A DNA stretch of 64,000 bases from Punica granatum (Eukaryota; Streptophyta; Magnoliopsida; Myrtales; Lythraceae), in assembly GCF_007655135.1 (NCBI RefSeq), contig NC_045127.1:5084001-5148000 (forward strand). The letters run 5' to 3'. The notes under the pieces were generated by a model. The model searched no databases. It was not told the origin of the DNA and saw only the letters and a list, made by a program, of their open reading frames with translations. Numbering within the stretch: the stretch's first letter is position 1; every line of letters begins with the position of its first letter. The translations under genes and the position numbers were made by a program. Positions 1-10,236 of this stretch are shown piece by piece.

Positions 1-2082
1 TGAAAACGTAAATTCTTTTTGATTTTGACTGTTAACAGTCATCAGAATTATTACGTTTGCATCACGACGCGATGAAGCTTCTTGTCGTTAGACCTGCTGT
101 GTCCACTATTGCTTCCACCTTATGGTCTCGGTTCAATGTCTTTTCTTTTAACTCGATGAATGTGAATTATTCAAGTTTTGGCAATTGGGCAGGAAACGAA
201 GGGAAGTTCGTAATAATTTAAACAACCGAAAATGTTTGCAATTGCCAAATTAAGTTCAAGTCGTGACGGAAAGCGACAGAACACGTGGCTGCATGCCTTT
301 AGCTGTCTCGCAAAATTCCACGTAGATGATGTCATCCAGATAGCAGATTTCTCTTCCAGGTTTCGTATGGTGATGGGCTGGGCCCATGTTCGTTCGAGGA
401 TTGGGCCGAATTGAAGCCCAGGTCGATTCAACTAAAGGGCGGCCCACGTAATTGCAGGATCCGCATGCAGACTTGCAGAGTGCAACATGCGATTGCGATG
501 TCTGATGTACCACGTCGAAGATCGTTTTTTGTTATGAAAAGTCTCAGACTTATTCTTATGCAAGGAAGAACCCGTATCGAGCAAATTAATGAGCTCCTTC
601 TCCGAGCCCGAGGTGTATACTCTTATGATTCGGAAAAAATGCAGGTAATAACCTTTTAAAACTCATTACCTTCTATCGTAACGTATCATGGATGAGACGG
701 GAGGCTGTGAAATCCATGCATACGTTTGAAGATAAAGGGCTTAATGAATGGGCAAATCGTAAGACTAAAGAAGCCGAAGGTTCCTTTACACGCGGAATTG
801 AGGGATGTTTCATTAGAATTTTGTTGTTGCAGTCACGAGAACGGTGGCTATCAAAATTCACGAATGAAAATATCTCAGCAGTGTTTACCCCATATTACAT
901 AAAAGCAGGGGATGATGTCTTGGATTCAAGGGAGCAACAACTTAATTAAATAATTTTTTGACACCAAGCGTTGCGTGGTAATTTTAATATAGATGGAAGT
1001 GAATAATTAAGACATATAAAAACGAAAAAGTATGTTTATATACTTGAACATACAGACGTAATAAACACATAAATTTTGAGTGAGATTTTGTATAGTCGTG
1101 TAGCAGTTAGGGCATTGGAAAAAATTATGGTGAGCGATAAAATCACGAAAAAGAGTAATATTCATATGCATTTGACATGTTAAACTTGAAAAATGTCATA
1201 TATTTCGAAGAGTTCTTTTTAATTATCAAGAATTTTTTTAAAATTTTCAAAAGAAAACTGAACATATATTAAAATGACATGGACAAATAACTGTAGTATC
1301 TAATATATCATGTCGAATGTATATAGCACAAACAAAATATTGTAAAAATTCACTGAATTGGAGTTGGAAGGACAATTTATTGTGGATGTTGAGAATTTCA
1401 TAATTTGGATGATGTAATATAATAATATGGCATATCATCTTTTTGCTTCTCCTTTTTTTTTTTATAAGGAAAGCCCATGACCCAATACAATAAAATAAAA
1501 AATATATAAACATCTAATAAATTGGCATATATAATTTCACTCGAATATCAAATATGAAACGCCTTGATTATTAGATGAAAAATGTACGCCACTACACAAC
1601 ATCCTCTTTGATCGCTTCTCCGCTTTTATATAGTACTATATTAATTCATCCGCACGATGCACATGTCTCAACAATAATTTTTAGATTTTATTATTTTTAT
1701 TACTATCATATTAATAAAAATTACACATACTTCTAATTATAATAATATAATAATGTGTATAAATTTAATGATATTGTTATTTCTAACAAAATTTCGAGTA
1801 ATCAATGACAATATAGAGCCATATTAATATATCAGAGTAAAATATAATTCCTTATAAAAGAATTTTTATAAAAGATGGTGAAATTTAGAAAATTGAAAAT
1901 ACAAAACCAAATGAAAAATAAAAAAATAATAAATATTTTTATAAAAATATTTGTCTTGGTATAAACACAAATAAAAATAATATTGTATAAGTTGAAAAAC
2001 TTATTTTTAGTGAAAGAAATACTGAAAGTCATGAAATATATTTGAAACGTTTGTATTGACTATTATTTAGAGCGTAACAATA
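1..2082. other. AT-rich intergenic DNA at the left edge
   Basis: No gene is called. Short open frames exist at about 411-659 (+) and 692-949 (+), but I recognise neither product and they show no convincing joint exon structure. From about 950 onward the sequence is strongly AT-rich with no coding signal. The one structured item is the TGGGCY cluster near 374-446, listed separately. A gene on the missing left flank could end or begin here. Confidence 0.6.
374..446. promoter_or_regulatory. Cluster of five TGGGCY (site II / TCP-type) elements
   Basis: TGGGCT at 374, TGGGCC at 379 and 402, and the reverse forms AGCCCA at 415 and GGCCCA at 441 lie within 73 bp. Such clusters mark proximal promoters of plant housekeeping and mitochondrial or ribosomal genes. 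No start codon of a recognisable gene follows within a few hundred bases on either strand, so this may belong to a gene lost, undetected, or off the left end. Confidence 0.45.
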
Positions 2083-2525
2083 AGGAAAGATGTTCCCCTT
2101 GAAGACTCTACTATATTATGAATATTCTTTAGTTTATATATATACACATGTACCATACTATCTAACCATTTGGAAAAGTATTTTTCCTTTTTCTTTTTAA
2201 TTGTGAACAAAGAAAAGATAAATGAGTTTTAAATATATTATTGTAAATTTTTTATGCTTAACACATGGCTAAATGATGGTAATTCTCGTTTTGCTTAATG
2301 TATAGATAGATAGATGGATAGATAGATATGTAATAATAAAGAAACATGTTCCTCTCAAAGACTCTATTATATAATCAATATTTTTTATTTTATATATATA
2401 CATATGTTATACTACCAAGCCAATTAAAAAGTTTTTTCTTCTTATTTTTAATTGTGAACAAAGAAAAGAAAAATATGTTTTAGAATAGTTTATTGTAAAA
2501 TTTTTATGATTGACATATGGCTCCT
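2083..2525. repeat. Diverged direct repeat, about 250 bp period, two units
   Basis: The stretch beginning near 2083 (…gatgttcccc, then TTGTGAACAAAGAAAAGA at 2201) recurs beginning near 2339 (…catgttcctc, then TTGTGAACAAAGAAAAGA at 2452). The units share order and spacing with substitutions and small indels, so the offset drifts from about 256 to 251 bp. A GATA-type microsatellite lies in the junction. It contains no coding sequence. Confidence 0.7.
2303..2329. repeat. Imperfect (GATA)n microsatellite
   Basis: Six to seven tandem GATA/GATG units read directly from the sequence, located between the two units of the 250 bp direct repeat. Confidence 0.85.
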
Positions 2526-2866
2526 TGGAACCCTCCTTTAGTGAAAAAATTTTAGATGATCTTATCTTAAATGATGTAGTGAGGAAAAACCAATAAAAAT
2601 TATTTAATGAAGAATAATTATGACAATTATGTTGAGTGATTAACACAAAGCCTATAATTCATGCAATTTAATTGGTATTTCCTTACGCCACATAGCGAGG
2701 TAAGATCACCTAATAACTTTCTCTCTTTTAGTAACTTAATCTTAATCTTAATATATAGATAGATAATTCATTGATTGGGAAATTATTATAACACATATAT
2801 GTATCCATTATGGGATCGCGTGCATATATTGTAAAACCTTCCTTGTGTTCAAAGCTACCCTTCCTC

Positions 2867-2887
2867 AGAGAGAGAGAGAGAGAGAGA
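2867..2887. repeat. (AG)n microsatellite upstream of the HAL2-like gene
   Basis: About ten AG units lie 347 bp upstream of the start codon at 3234. GA/CT tracts are common in plant 5' regions and can bind BPC/GAGA-type factors. Whether this one is transcribed cannot be told from sequence. Confidence 0.85.
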
Positions 2888-3233
2888 ATACATTTTCATT
2901 TCAATTAAAATAAACAATTGAATAAATACTAATGTCCGTACGGTGCCCCGCGGCTGCCTTTTCTGAACTTTCGTTCCAAAGCCCGAAAACCAAACGAAAC
3001 CTTTCTCCATCTGCCCGACATCTGCCCCCGACCGAAGCCTCATTGCGTCGGAAAATGTGATTCTTTCACGCAAAACCAGAAGCCGAGCTCGCCGTAACAC
3101 CAGCTTCGTTGGGTCGTCGGTCGTTGTCATGCACGATTGCAGTCGCGGGAGTTCACTCGCCTGAGAGGTAGATAGAACGGAGCGGTCCCATTTCTGTTCG
3201 CTCTTCTGAATCTGCTTGTGTGAAGGAACCTCC

Positions 3234-5796
3234 ATGGACGAGAGGTTCGCGCAGGAATTGGATGTGGCCGTGAAGGCCGTCCACGTGGCCTGTTCGCTCT
3301 GCCAGAGGGTGCAACGGAGGCTGCTCTCCTCCGCGGCTGGAGACGCTGTCCTGTCCAAGGACGACGATTCTCCCGTCACCGTAGCAGGTATCCTGTGACT
3401 CCCAGGTTGTTGGCTTTGGCTGCGAGAATGCAAATGATGTTGAGTGGAATCGCTGTTCAAAATCGAAATGATTGTTTCCCATATGTTTGATTGCATTCGG
3501 TTTACGTTTCCGTTGTTACCCGGCGAAAGTAAAGTTAGCGCAATTAATTTGAGCGGGAAGGGGCAGATAAAGTGTCATCCTATCTTGCTGGGTGCATTGC
3601 GTTTGCTGCTGCTGATAGGCCTCTCTTGTTGAGATTGGCCTCTCACGGATCTTCGTTTGATCGTTCATCACAGAGCTTAGCCGATTGTTCTTAGGGGTAT
3701 TGTGATAAATGTAACGAAGAGGTAATTCATGGTTATGTGACTGACATTAGCGAGTGTAGACTCGACTGAGTATCGGGATTCCGAATGTATTTGAGAGAAT
3801 AAATTTTGGGGAAGAATTCCAATGATTAGGCAAGGACATGTTAGGCAAAATTTATGGGAGATCTTTGACTTGTAAATCGTGGCGTTATACTGATATGATT
3901 CAACGTGGTCACCTATCACCCTCTTCAATTATTTTATAGCAACCTGATTGATATATTATTTAGACAAACTCCACATATATATTAACAATATATAAACCTC
4001 ATAGCTCTGCTAAAGATGGACAAAGTCTTATCCCTCATTTCATGGTCTATTGGGTCTAGCCCTTTCTGCCTTTAAGAAGATCGCTGAATTTTAGTTCTAG
4101 CTAATTTCTGCCGTGTGAATTTTGATTCAACTGTTCATTGCATCGATCATCAGAAGTATTTATGTGATAGTATTTCTAACTTCTTATGATGACGACCAGC
4201 TACTGATGTGCTTCAGTGTGTCCTGATTGAGTAATGTAAAGAGTCGATTGTTGAGTTCGCACATAGAGTCTAGATTTGCTATGGAGAGATGGGGCTTATC
4301 TTACACTCTGGAGGGCAGGAGTGCATTTGCAGTGAAGTACCATATATAGCTATCTAGGTTAAGTTATTAATTGTTATTTCAACAATCTGTGCATTTTGAG
4401 TTTTAGAGTTGAAGATGAACATACTGAATAGTTCTTCTTATTGACTATTGCTGCGAAGACTGGGGTGTCCAAGCAATTGTCAGCTGGTTGCTATCAGAAT
4501 CCTTTGGCAGTCAGAACGTTTCCCTTGTTGCCGAGGAAGATGTCTGTGCTCTTTCTGATCCCAGTTCGGTCAAGTTGCTGTCTTCAGTGGTGGAGGTAGT
4601 AAATGAGTGCTTAGATGGAGCATCCAAACTCGGCCTCCACAAACCCATTAAACCCCTCGGCACTTCAGAAGTCCTCGAGGCCATTAGGCGATGCAATGCT
4701 AATGGGGGCCCGCATGGAAGATTCTGGGTCCTTGACCCTGTGGATGGAACCTTGGGTTTCGTGCGGGGGAATCAGTATGCAGTTGCACTAGCCTTAATCG
4801 AGGACGGGCAAGTTGTTCTTGGAGTTCTTGGGTGCCCCAACTACCCGTTGAACAAAGAACTGTTGAGCTATCATCATCAGCCACATCAGAACCAATCGAA
4901 GTTGACTTCGGGATCTTATGATCTCTGGGAGAAGGGATGTGTGATGTATGCTAAAAGAGGTAGTGGGAAGGCTTGGATGCAACCCCTAGTTCCTCAAGAT
5001 GTGCAGGTTGAATGGCCTTATGAGGCTAAACTCATTAGGGTTTCTTCTGTCGATGATCCGGCAATGGCAACTTTCTGCGAGCCAGTCGAGAAGGCCAATT
5101 CAAACCAGACCTTTACAGCAGGACTTGCTCATACTGTTGGTCTTAGGTATGTTGTGTTCCACCCTGTTTCTGTTTCAAATTGTAGATTGGTGCAGCCTTG
5201 GTTTTCCAATAGTTTGGCCTCATATAATGGCTCTAGAACTACTGATCCGAGCTTTTCAATTTCCTTTTCTTGGAATCCACAAATTAATTGTCTATTTTGG
5301 CTATAAAGGTCGTTTCCTCGCTAAAAATAATAATTCAGGCTGTTTGCTGAAAACTTATTGTCAAAGAAAGGAATTCTAATGCATTCTTAATACTAGATAA
5401 CAGAACACTAGAACCTTTCACCAACCCAAATCTATTGGATTCTCGATTAAGTGCTTGATACCCGAATTACTTTTGTACCCTCTAATCGACAGGAAGCAGC
5501 CCCTTCGTGTCTATAGCATGGTGAAGTATGCAGCCATAGCTCGGGGAGATGCAGAGGTCTTCATGAAGTTTGCGAGGTGTGGTTACAAGGAAAAGATATG
5601 GGACCATGCAGCGGGAGTGGTGATTGTACAGGAAGCAGGCGGGGTGGTGACTGATGCAGGTGGGCGGCCATTGGATTTCTCGAGGGGTGTCTTCTTGGAG
5701 GGTCTAGACCGGGGGATAATTGTATGCTGTGGGTCCACTCTGCATGAGAAGATTGTAGGGGCCGTTTATGCAAGCTGGGATTCTTCTAATCTATAG
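3234..5796 (+). CDS. HAL2-like 3'(2'),5'-bisphosphate nucleotidase (PAP phosphatase, AHL type)
   Basis: Three exons: 3234-3387, 4459-5146 and 5493-5796, joined in frame with GT-AG introns to 381 residues, within the family range. The product should be a Mg-dependent, Li-sensitive phosphatase of the inositol-monophosphatase fold that removes the 3'-phosphate of PAP (and PAPS), a by-product of sulfotransferases. Visible motifs are the N-terminal SPVTVAD (crossing intron 1), the metal-site pair AEED and WVLDPVDGTLGF in exon 2, and the C-terminal metal-site motif WDHAAG in exon 3. The LGFVRG wording is closer to Arabidopsis AHL than to SAL1/FRY1, which has KGFLRG. No organelle transit peptide is evident before MDERFAQELD, so it is probably cytosolic. 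The ATG at 3234 is preferred over an in-frame one at 3216 because family members start at MDER-like sequence. Intron 1 is about 1.07 kb. Confidence 0.9.
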
Positions 5797-6350
5797 AAAT
5801 CTGGCTAGTCTGAATATATTCGATAATGACGCGATGGAATTTCACTTCCACGGGAAAGGTAGTGAGTACTGTCAATACACCAAAAGAGCTCATATATTCT
5901 ACAAATTGTTTCTGAATAATTGCCTCTGCTGTCCTATATTTCAGGGATCATGGTTGCTGAAAGGGATGGCCGACTCTCATCTATCAAACCACATTTGATA
6001 TTAGGTTCATTCTTTTCCGAAAGGAAACGCCTGACTCTGTTTTAGGAAATAGGAGGTTCCTTGTATGACTTTTCAGGAGTAGGCAGTTATAAATCCGCGT
6101 CAGTTTCTGAACTGTTGAGCATCTAGTTTTTGTGACTTTGCCCGATATCCTGTCCGGAATACCGAGAACGGCATCAAATTCTCAATGCCAGAGCCCAGGG
6201 ATAGAACTACATGATATGTTTATATCTATATCCATGACAATCCTTCGGGATCTCGATCACTTTTCAATCTCGGGTTTGCAGCAGCCTGAGTTTCTAATTT
6301 GCAGTTCAAATTTGGTACACCAGTAACAGATTCTCCTCATGAGTTTCTAA
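5797..6350. other. 3' flank of the HAL2-like gene
   Basis: Presumed 3' UTR and intergenic DNA. No protein-coding signal or repeat was recognised. Confidence 0.5.
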
Positions 6351-6642
6351 TGTGATTGGTTTTTTAGTTGAGTTGATATGAGTTTTGATTTTAATTAGTT
6401 TGTAATAATTGTATTGTTGAATTATGAGAAAAAGTGTAAAAAAGTAATGAATAGTCGAGAGAAAGTAATGATTAAGTAATGAATGTGTTGTTGAATTGTG
6501 AAAAAAATAATGAATAGTTGAAAGAATTTAATATTAAAAATTGAATTGAATGATTAATTTTTTTAAAAAAATGGAAAAAGTAATGATTATGTTATTGAAT
6601 TGAAGATAAGTAGAGTTGAAATTTTTTCAAAAATCAAACACA
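6351..6642 (+). mobile_element. MITE, copy A (about 290 bp, non-coding)
   Basis: The left end TGTGATTGGTTTTT matches the reverse complement of the right end (TGTGTTTGATTTTT) with two mismatches. The interior shares long blocks with 52431-52733, including TTGAATTATGAGAAAAA, AGTAATGAATAGT and AGAATTTAATATTAAAA in the same order. There is no coding capacity. The ends resemble the GTGTTTGG-type termini of plant Tourist/PIF-Harbinger MITEs, but target duplications are not clear. Confidence 0.7.
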
Positions 6643-6959
6643 CAATGTCCTGTCCGATCGAACTCACCCCACCAGCCACGAACTGCAGAAGTTCCGGAGT
6701 TCGGGTTTTTCAGAGATAAGGGCCTGTCAAAGAAGGCAGGCCAATTGGGTTTTCTCAGTGAGCTTTGTGGTTCGTTTGAGTTTAATTGGGTCCTGATTGG
6801 TCAATTAGTTCCAAATGTCTGACATGAACAAGCCCTCATTGGACTCTCGGTAGTTCAATGTGCCTGAACGTTGGACTACAGAGATTAATTGAGGAAGAAA
6901 GAATAAACATCAGTTTAAGTCGGATAAGGATAGACTAATCTCCTGGATGCCCTCTCGTG

Positions 6960-7914
6960 ACACTTGGTTATGGAATTCAGGATCACGCACTCGATAGGAT
7001 TACCGGTCCCGGTCCCGGCCATGGAGGATTACTTTAACTCAGTCATTTGGTCTCGTACTCCAGCCGGGAAGCACTCAGTGAAATCTTACATTCATGATCA
7101 AAAACATAGGTTTGATCCCATCCTGTGCTTAAATGGAAGACCATTTGGGGGATGAAAAGTCACAATAGACTCAAAATCTATCTTTGGAGATATGTTAACG
7201 AATGCCTCCCTTGGTCCACGCAAAGCGGGAACCATTGCCCGTTGTACCGAACTAGCTCCGATGATTTTGCACACCTTTATGGTAGTTGCATTTTCTGTCA
7301 AGTTGCTTGGAGGGAATCGCCATGGAGATTACTCGACAGTTCTCTTCCGAATACTTCCCCCAAGGATATCGTGAACTTCATTATTTGCCCCCCCCACTCA
7401 GCTCATAAGGAACTATACTGAGCAGTCATCTTTTACTCTCTTTGGCGCCTTGGTGATATATATGTTATGGAGCCAAAGAAATGAATCTTTGTTTGCAGGG
7501 AAGGAAGTGGATCTCCCGAGAACACTCCATCACCTGCAAAGGTCCTTTAAGGAACACACCGAGCCAATGACAATGAGCAGCTCCAATCTGTTCCACGATC
7601 CACCCCCACAACCTAAGCCACCTGATCATGGATGGATCAAGATAAATTCAGATGCTGCATGGAGTTCCTGCAGATCCTGTGTGGCTGGTGTGGCACAATC
7701 ATCTGACAATGACATTATACAGTCTTGGAGCTCCACTGTGCATGCCCCTTCGCCTCTCCAAGCCGAAGCCCATGTTGTCCTGACTGCTTTGCCTGTAGCT
7801 CTAGATAATGGTTGGCCACGTATTTGGATTGAAGCTGATGCCAAAGGCAACGGCGAACATCCTACGGGTTCAAGAAGCCCAAACAAACGTAAGACGCAAC
7901 GGCTGCATATCTGA
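6960..7914 (+). pseudogene. Decayed non-LTR retrotransposon fragment (zf-RVT plus RNase H-like)
   Basis: Frame fragments in order give a DYFNSVIWSRTPAGKHSVKS segment (typical of the region just before zf-RVT), then RLKIYLWRYVNECLPWS with a CPLYR…H…C pattern (zf-RVT domain), then WIKINSDAAW and QAEAHVVLTAL (plant-type RNase H domain, RVT_3). The pieces lie in different frames with stops between them, so this is a relic of the 3' end of a LINE-like element or a gene derived from one. No poly(A) tail or target duplication was found. The RNase H part is open over about 150 codons (7450-7911). Confidence 0.7.
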
Positions 7915-7980
7915 AACAGAGTAGTAGAAGTGGGCAAATCAACCATGGTTCCAGTACTCAACCCGAAAGAGAGAGATTCA

Positions 7981-8746
7981 GGTTATGTTTGGAAACAAAA
8001 TTTTGCTCAGTTCTACTCAATTCCAAACTTTTTAAAATTTCAAAATGACCAAAATATTTTCAAATTTTTCACTTTTGCCCCATCCCTTCTTCCTCCTCCG
8101 CGAAGTCACTATTCATCATCTTCCTCCCCCCTCCACCCCGTCCTCTCTCTGTCTCTCTCTCTTCCTTCATGCCAATCCCCGAGCCCCAAATCTCATCAAT
8201 CGATCCTAGGGTTTCCGATTTCCACTTCAGATTTCCACTTCATAATCTGAAGATCTATCCAAGGGTTTCCGATTTTGACTTCATAATCTAAAGATTGAGG
8301 CCAAGTTCACTGTTTCCAATGGAAGCCTGACTCCATGGAACCTCGGACGAGATAATCAGACGAAACTGGTGAAGAGGAGTAGATCTCCTTGTCTTCTCGG
8401 AGCGACTGGTGAAAGAGTCGCAAATCTGTATATCATCGCTATCTTCTCACGAACCTCGCGCAAATCATCCTCCTCCATAAACAATGCAGGGGAAAGAAGA
8501 AGAACAAAGATGGTGACGTCCTTGGTGGAAGGGAGAGTGGTTTTGATGAGGATAGGGAATGAGGAGAGGGTGGGCTCGAAGATAGGCGGGGTAGAGGAGG
8601 GAGGAAGATGATGAACGGTGATGTCGGGGAGGAGGGAGAAGGGGTGGGGCAAGAGTGAAAAGTTTGAAAACATTTTGGTCATTTTGAAAATTTAAAAAGT
8701 TTGCAGTTGAGTTGAACTAAGCAAAATTCTGTTTCCAAACAGACCC
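7981..8746. mobile_element. 766 bp element with ~160 bp terminal inverted repeats (large MITE/foldback)
   Basis: Bases 7981 to about 8143 are the imperfect reverse complement of about 8584-8746. Examples are GTTTGGAAACA near the left end versus TGTTTCCAAAC near the right, AAAATGACCAAAATATTTTC versus its complement, and a CATCATCTTCCTCC block in both arms. Termini are GGTTATGTTTGG and, inverted, GGGTCTGTTTGG. The flanks TCA and TCG could be a decayed 3 bp target duplication. The central ~440 bp is CT-rich and holds CTAGGGTTTCCGATTTCCAC, which looks like a plant 5' UTR, so it may be captured gene sequence. No transposase is present, so it must be non-autonomous. Confidence 0.8.
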
Positions 8747-8766
8747 TCGAAACTTTCGACCCATTG

Positions 8767-8771
8767 ATCTT
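8767..8771. repeat. Left target-site duplication (ATCTT) of the copia element
   Basis: ATCTT immediately precedes the 5' LTR and recurs at 13640-13644 directly after the 3' LTR. Five bp is the expected size for Ty1/copia integrase. Confidence 0.85.
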
Positions 8772-8972
8772 TATTACGGGATATATTATGTTACCGAGAT
8801 TAGCGAAACTGTTTTGTATATAATCTTAGCTATCCCAATTCGATTCATGTATAATAGGCAATAAGATATTGTAGAAATCTTTCCTATTTTCCCATTGTAT
8901 TCAGCTATATGTACATGTTACTGGAGTTTAATCAATGACTAAGCTTTTGAGCTTCTGATTCACAGTTTAAAA
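8772..8972 (+). repeat. 5' LTR of the copia element (201 bp)
   Basis: It aligns without gaps to 13439-13639 from TATTACG to the final AGTTTAA-A/C-A. It lacks the canonical TG start. The right end is AA here but CA in the 3' LTR, so the terminal dinucleotide has probably mutated in this copy. A TATATAA stretch inside could serve as the promoter TATA box. Confidence 0.93.
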
Positions 8973-8990
8973 TGGTATCAGAGCAAATTG
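8973..8990 (+). other. Primer-binding site (initiator-Met tRNA type)
   Basis: TGGTATCAGAGC directly abuts the 5' LTR. This is the sequence that plant copia elements use to pair with the 3' end of initiator methionine tRNA. Confidence 0.85.
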
Positions 8991-9076
8991 GGACCGTGAA
9001 ATCTAATTTGCTCTAAGGTTGCTCATGAGAGGTAGGAAGAATAGGGACATCAGGAAAGGGTGTCGAATATGAGTCA

Positions 9077-9928
9077 TTGTCCGTCTATGCTGTCAACCCA
9101 TCAGACTACACCGGTGTTAGCCTAATCAATTACAAGCTGACTGGGTCGAATTATCTCACCTGGTCAAGAGCTATGCTGACTGCATTGACGACAAAGAATA
9201 AGGTTGGAATGATCGATGGCACGGTGCCAAGGCCATCGGAGGATGATCCAAACCGGGCAAGGTGGGACGTCTGCAACGCATTGGTGATTTCTTGGATATT
9301 CAACACGCTGGACAACGAACTTCAATCCAGTATAGCCTGTGCAACAGTGGCTCAGGCTCTATGGGAAGACCTGCAGGAAAGATATTCACAGGGAAACGAA
9401 ACAAGAATTTACCAACTGAAGGCAGAAATCGGCAATATGAAGCAGGAAGGGATGTCCGTGATGAAATACTACTCACGGCTGAAGACGCTTTGGGACAAAT
9501 TGGATAATTACCTGGAGATATTGACATGCACGTGCGCCGCAGCCAAATTGTATACAACACAGAGAGAAAGGGAGAAGACCCACCAATTTCCAATGGGTCT
9601 AGGGTTCGAATTTGGGACGGTGAGGTCCGACATCCTCAGTCACGAGTCGGCTCATCCCCTGAACAAAGTCTACGAGATGATTTTGCACGAGGAGAGGCAG
9701 AATATCGTGGCTCTATCGCACGAAAACGCCGCACCAGATGGAGCGATGCTCTTGAGCAAACTCTCGGGGTTCATGTAGGAGAAACAAGGAAGCAACGACG
9801 CTCAATCCTTCGGTAGACAAGGAGGTGGAAGAGGCTCGGGAGCAACCGCGAAAACTTGTTTTCATTGTGGCCGTGTGGGTCACATCAAAAGTTCGTGCTG
9901 GCTATTGCACGGGTATCCGGGAATTGGG
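9077..9928 (+). pseudogene. copia gag with premature stop and frameshift
   Basis: The frame opens at 9077 (GTG as written; ATG not clear) and shows the UBN2-type capsid signature: LTGSNYLTWSRAM near the N-terminus, then ALWEDLQERYSQGNETRIYQL and YYSRLKTLWDKL. An in-frame TAG at 9776-9778 stops it after 233 codons. The same frame continues to the nucleocapsid zinc knuckle C-X2-C-X4-H-X4-C starting at 9857. Shortly after it, near 9920, a one-base indel shifts the continuing sequence to another frame. Confidence 0.85.
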
Positions 9929-10236
9929 AGTCGAAGCCGGTGAATGAAAGAGGAGGAGGAGCAGGAAAGGCAGGAAGGCAGATTGGGTCAGGCCAAAATT
10001 CGGGTCAACATGATGGACTGGGTCAATTTAATGGGCCATAAGCCCATCAGGCCCAAGTCGGACAAGCAAGCAGTGGACAAAGCAGGCTTGGCAGCTTACA
10101 GGCCCAACTCGGACAGCCCAGCAGCGGGCTGAACATGCTATCTCGCCTTTCAGAGTCGACATTTCAGAAATTGCTCGATTTTCTCGGTCCTGATGATGAC
10201 AACATGCCTCCCAATATCGGTAAAAATTTTATTTAA

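Noticed and set aside
171..949. Several short frames at the left edge that might be exons
   Set aside because: No product recognised and no consistent set of splice junctions; not enough support to call a gene, though the nearby site II cluster keeps the question open.
2855..3496. 213-codon open frame on the minus strand
   Set aside because: It lies antisense to the first exon of the HAL2-like gene, has no recognisable domain, and includes the GA repeat as a Leu/Ser run.
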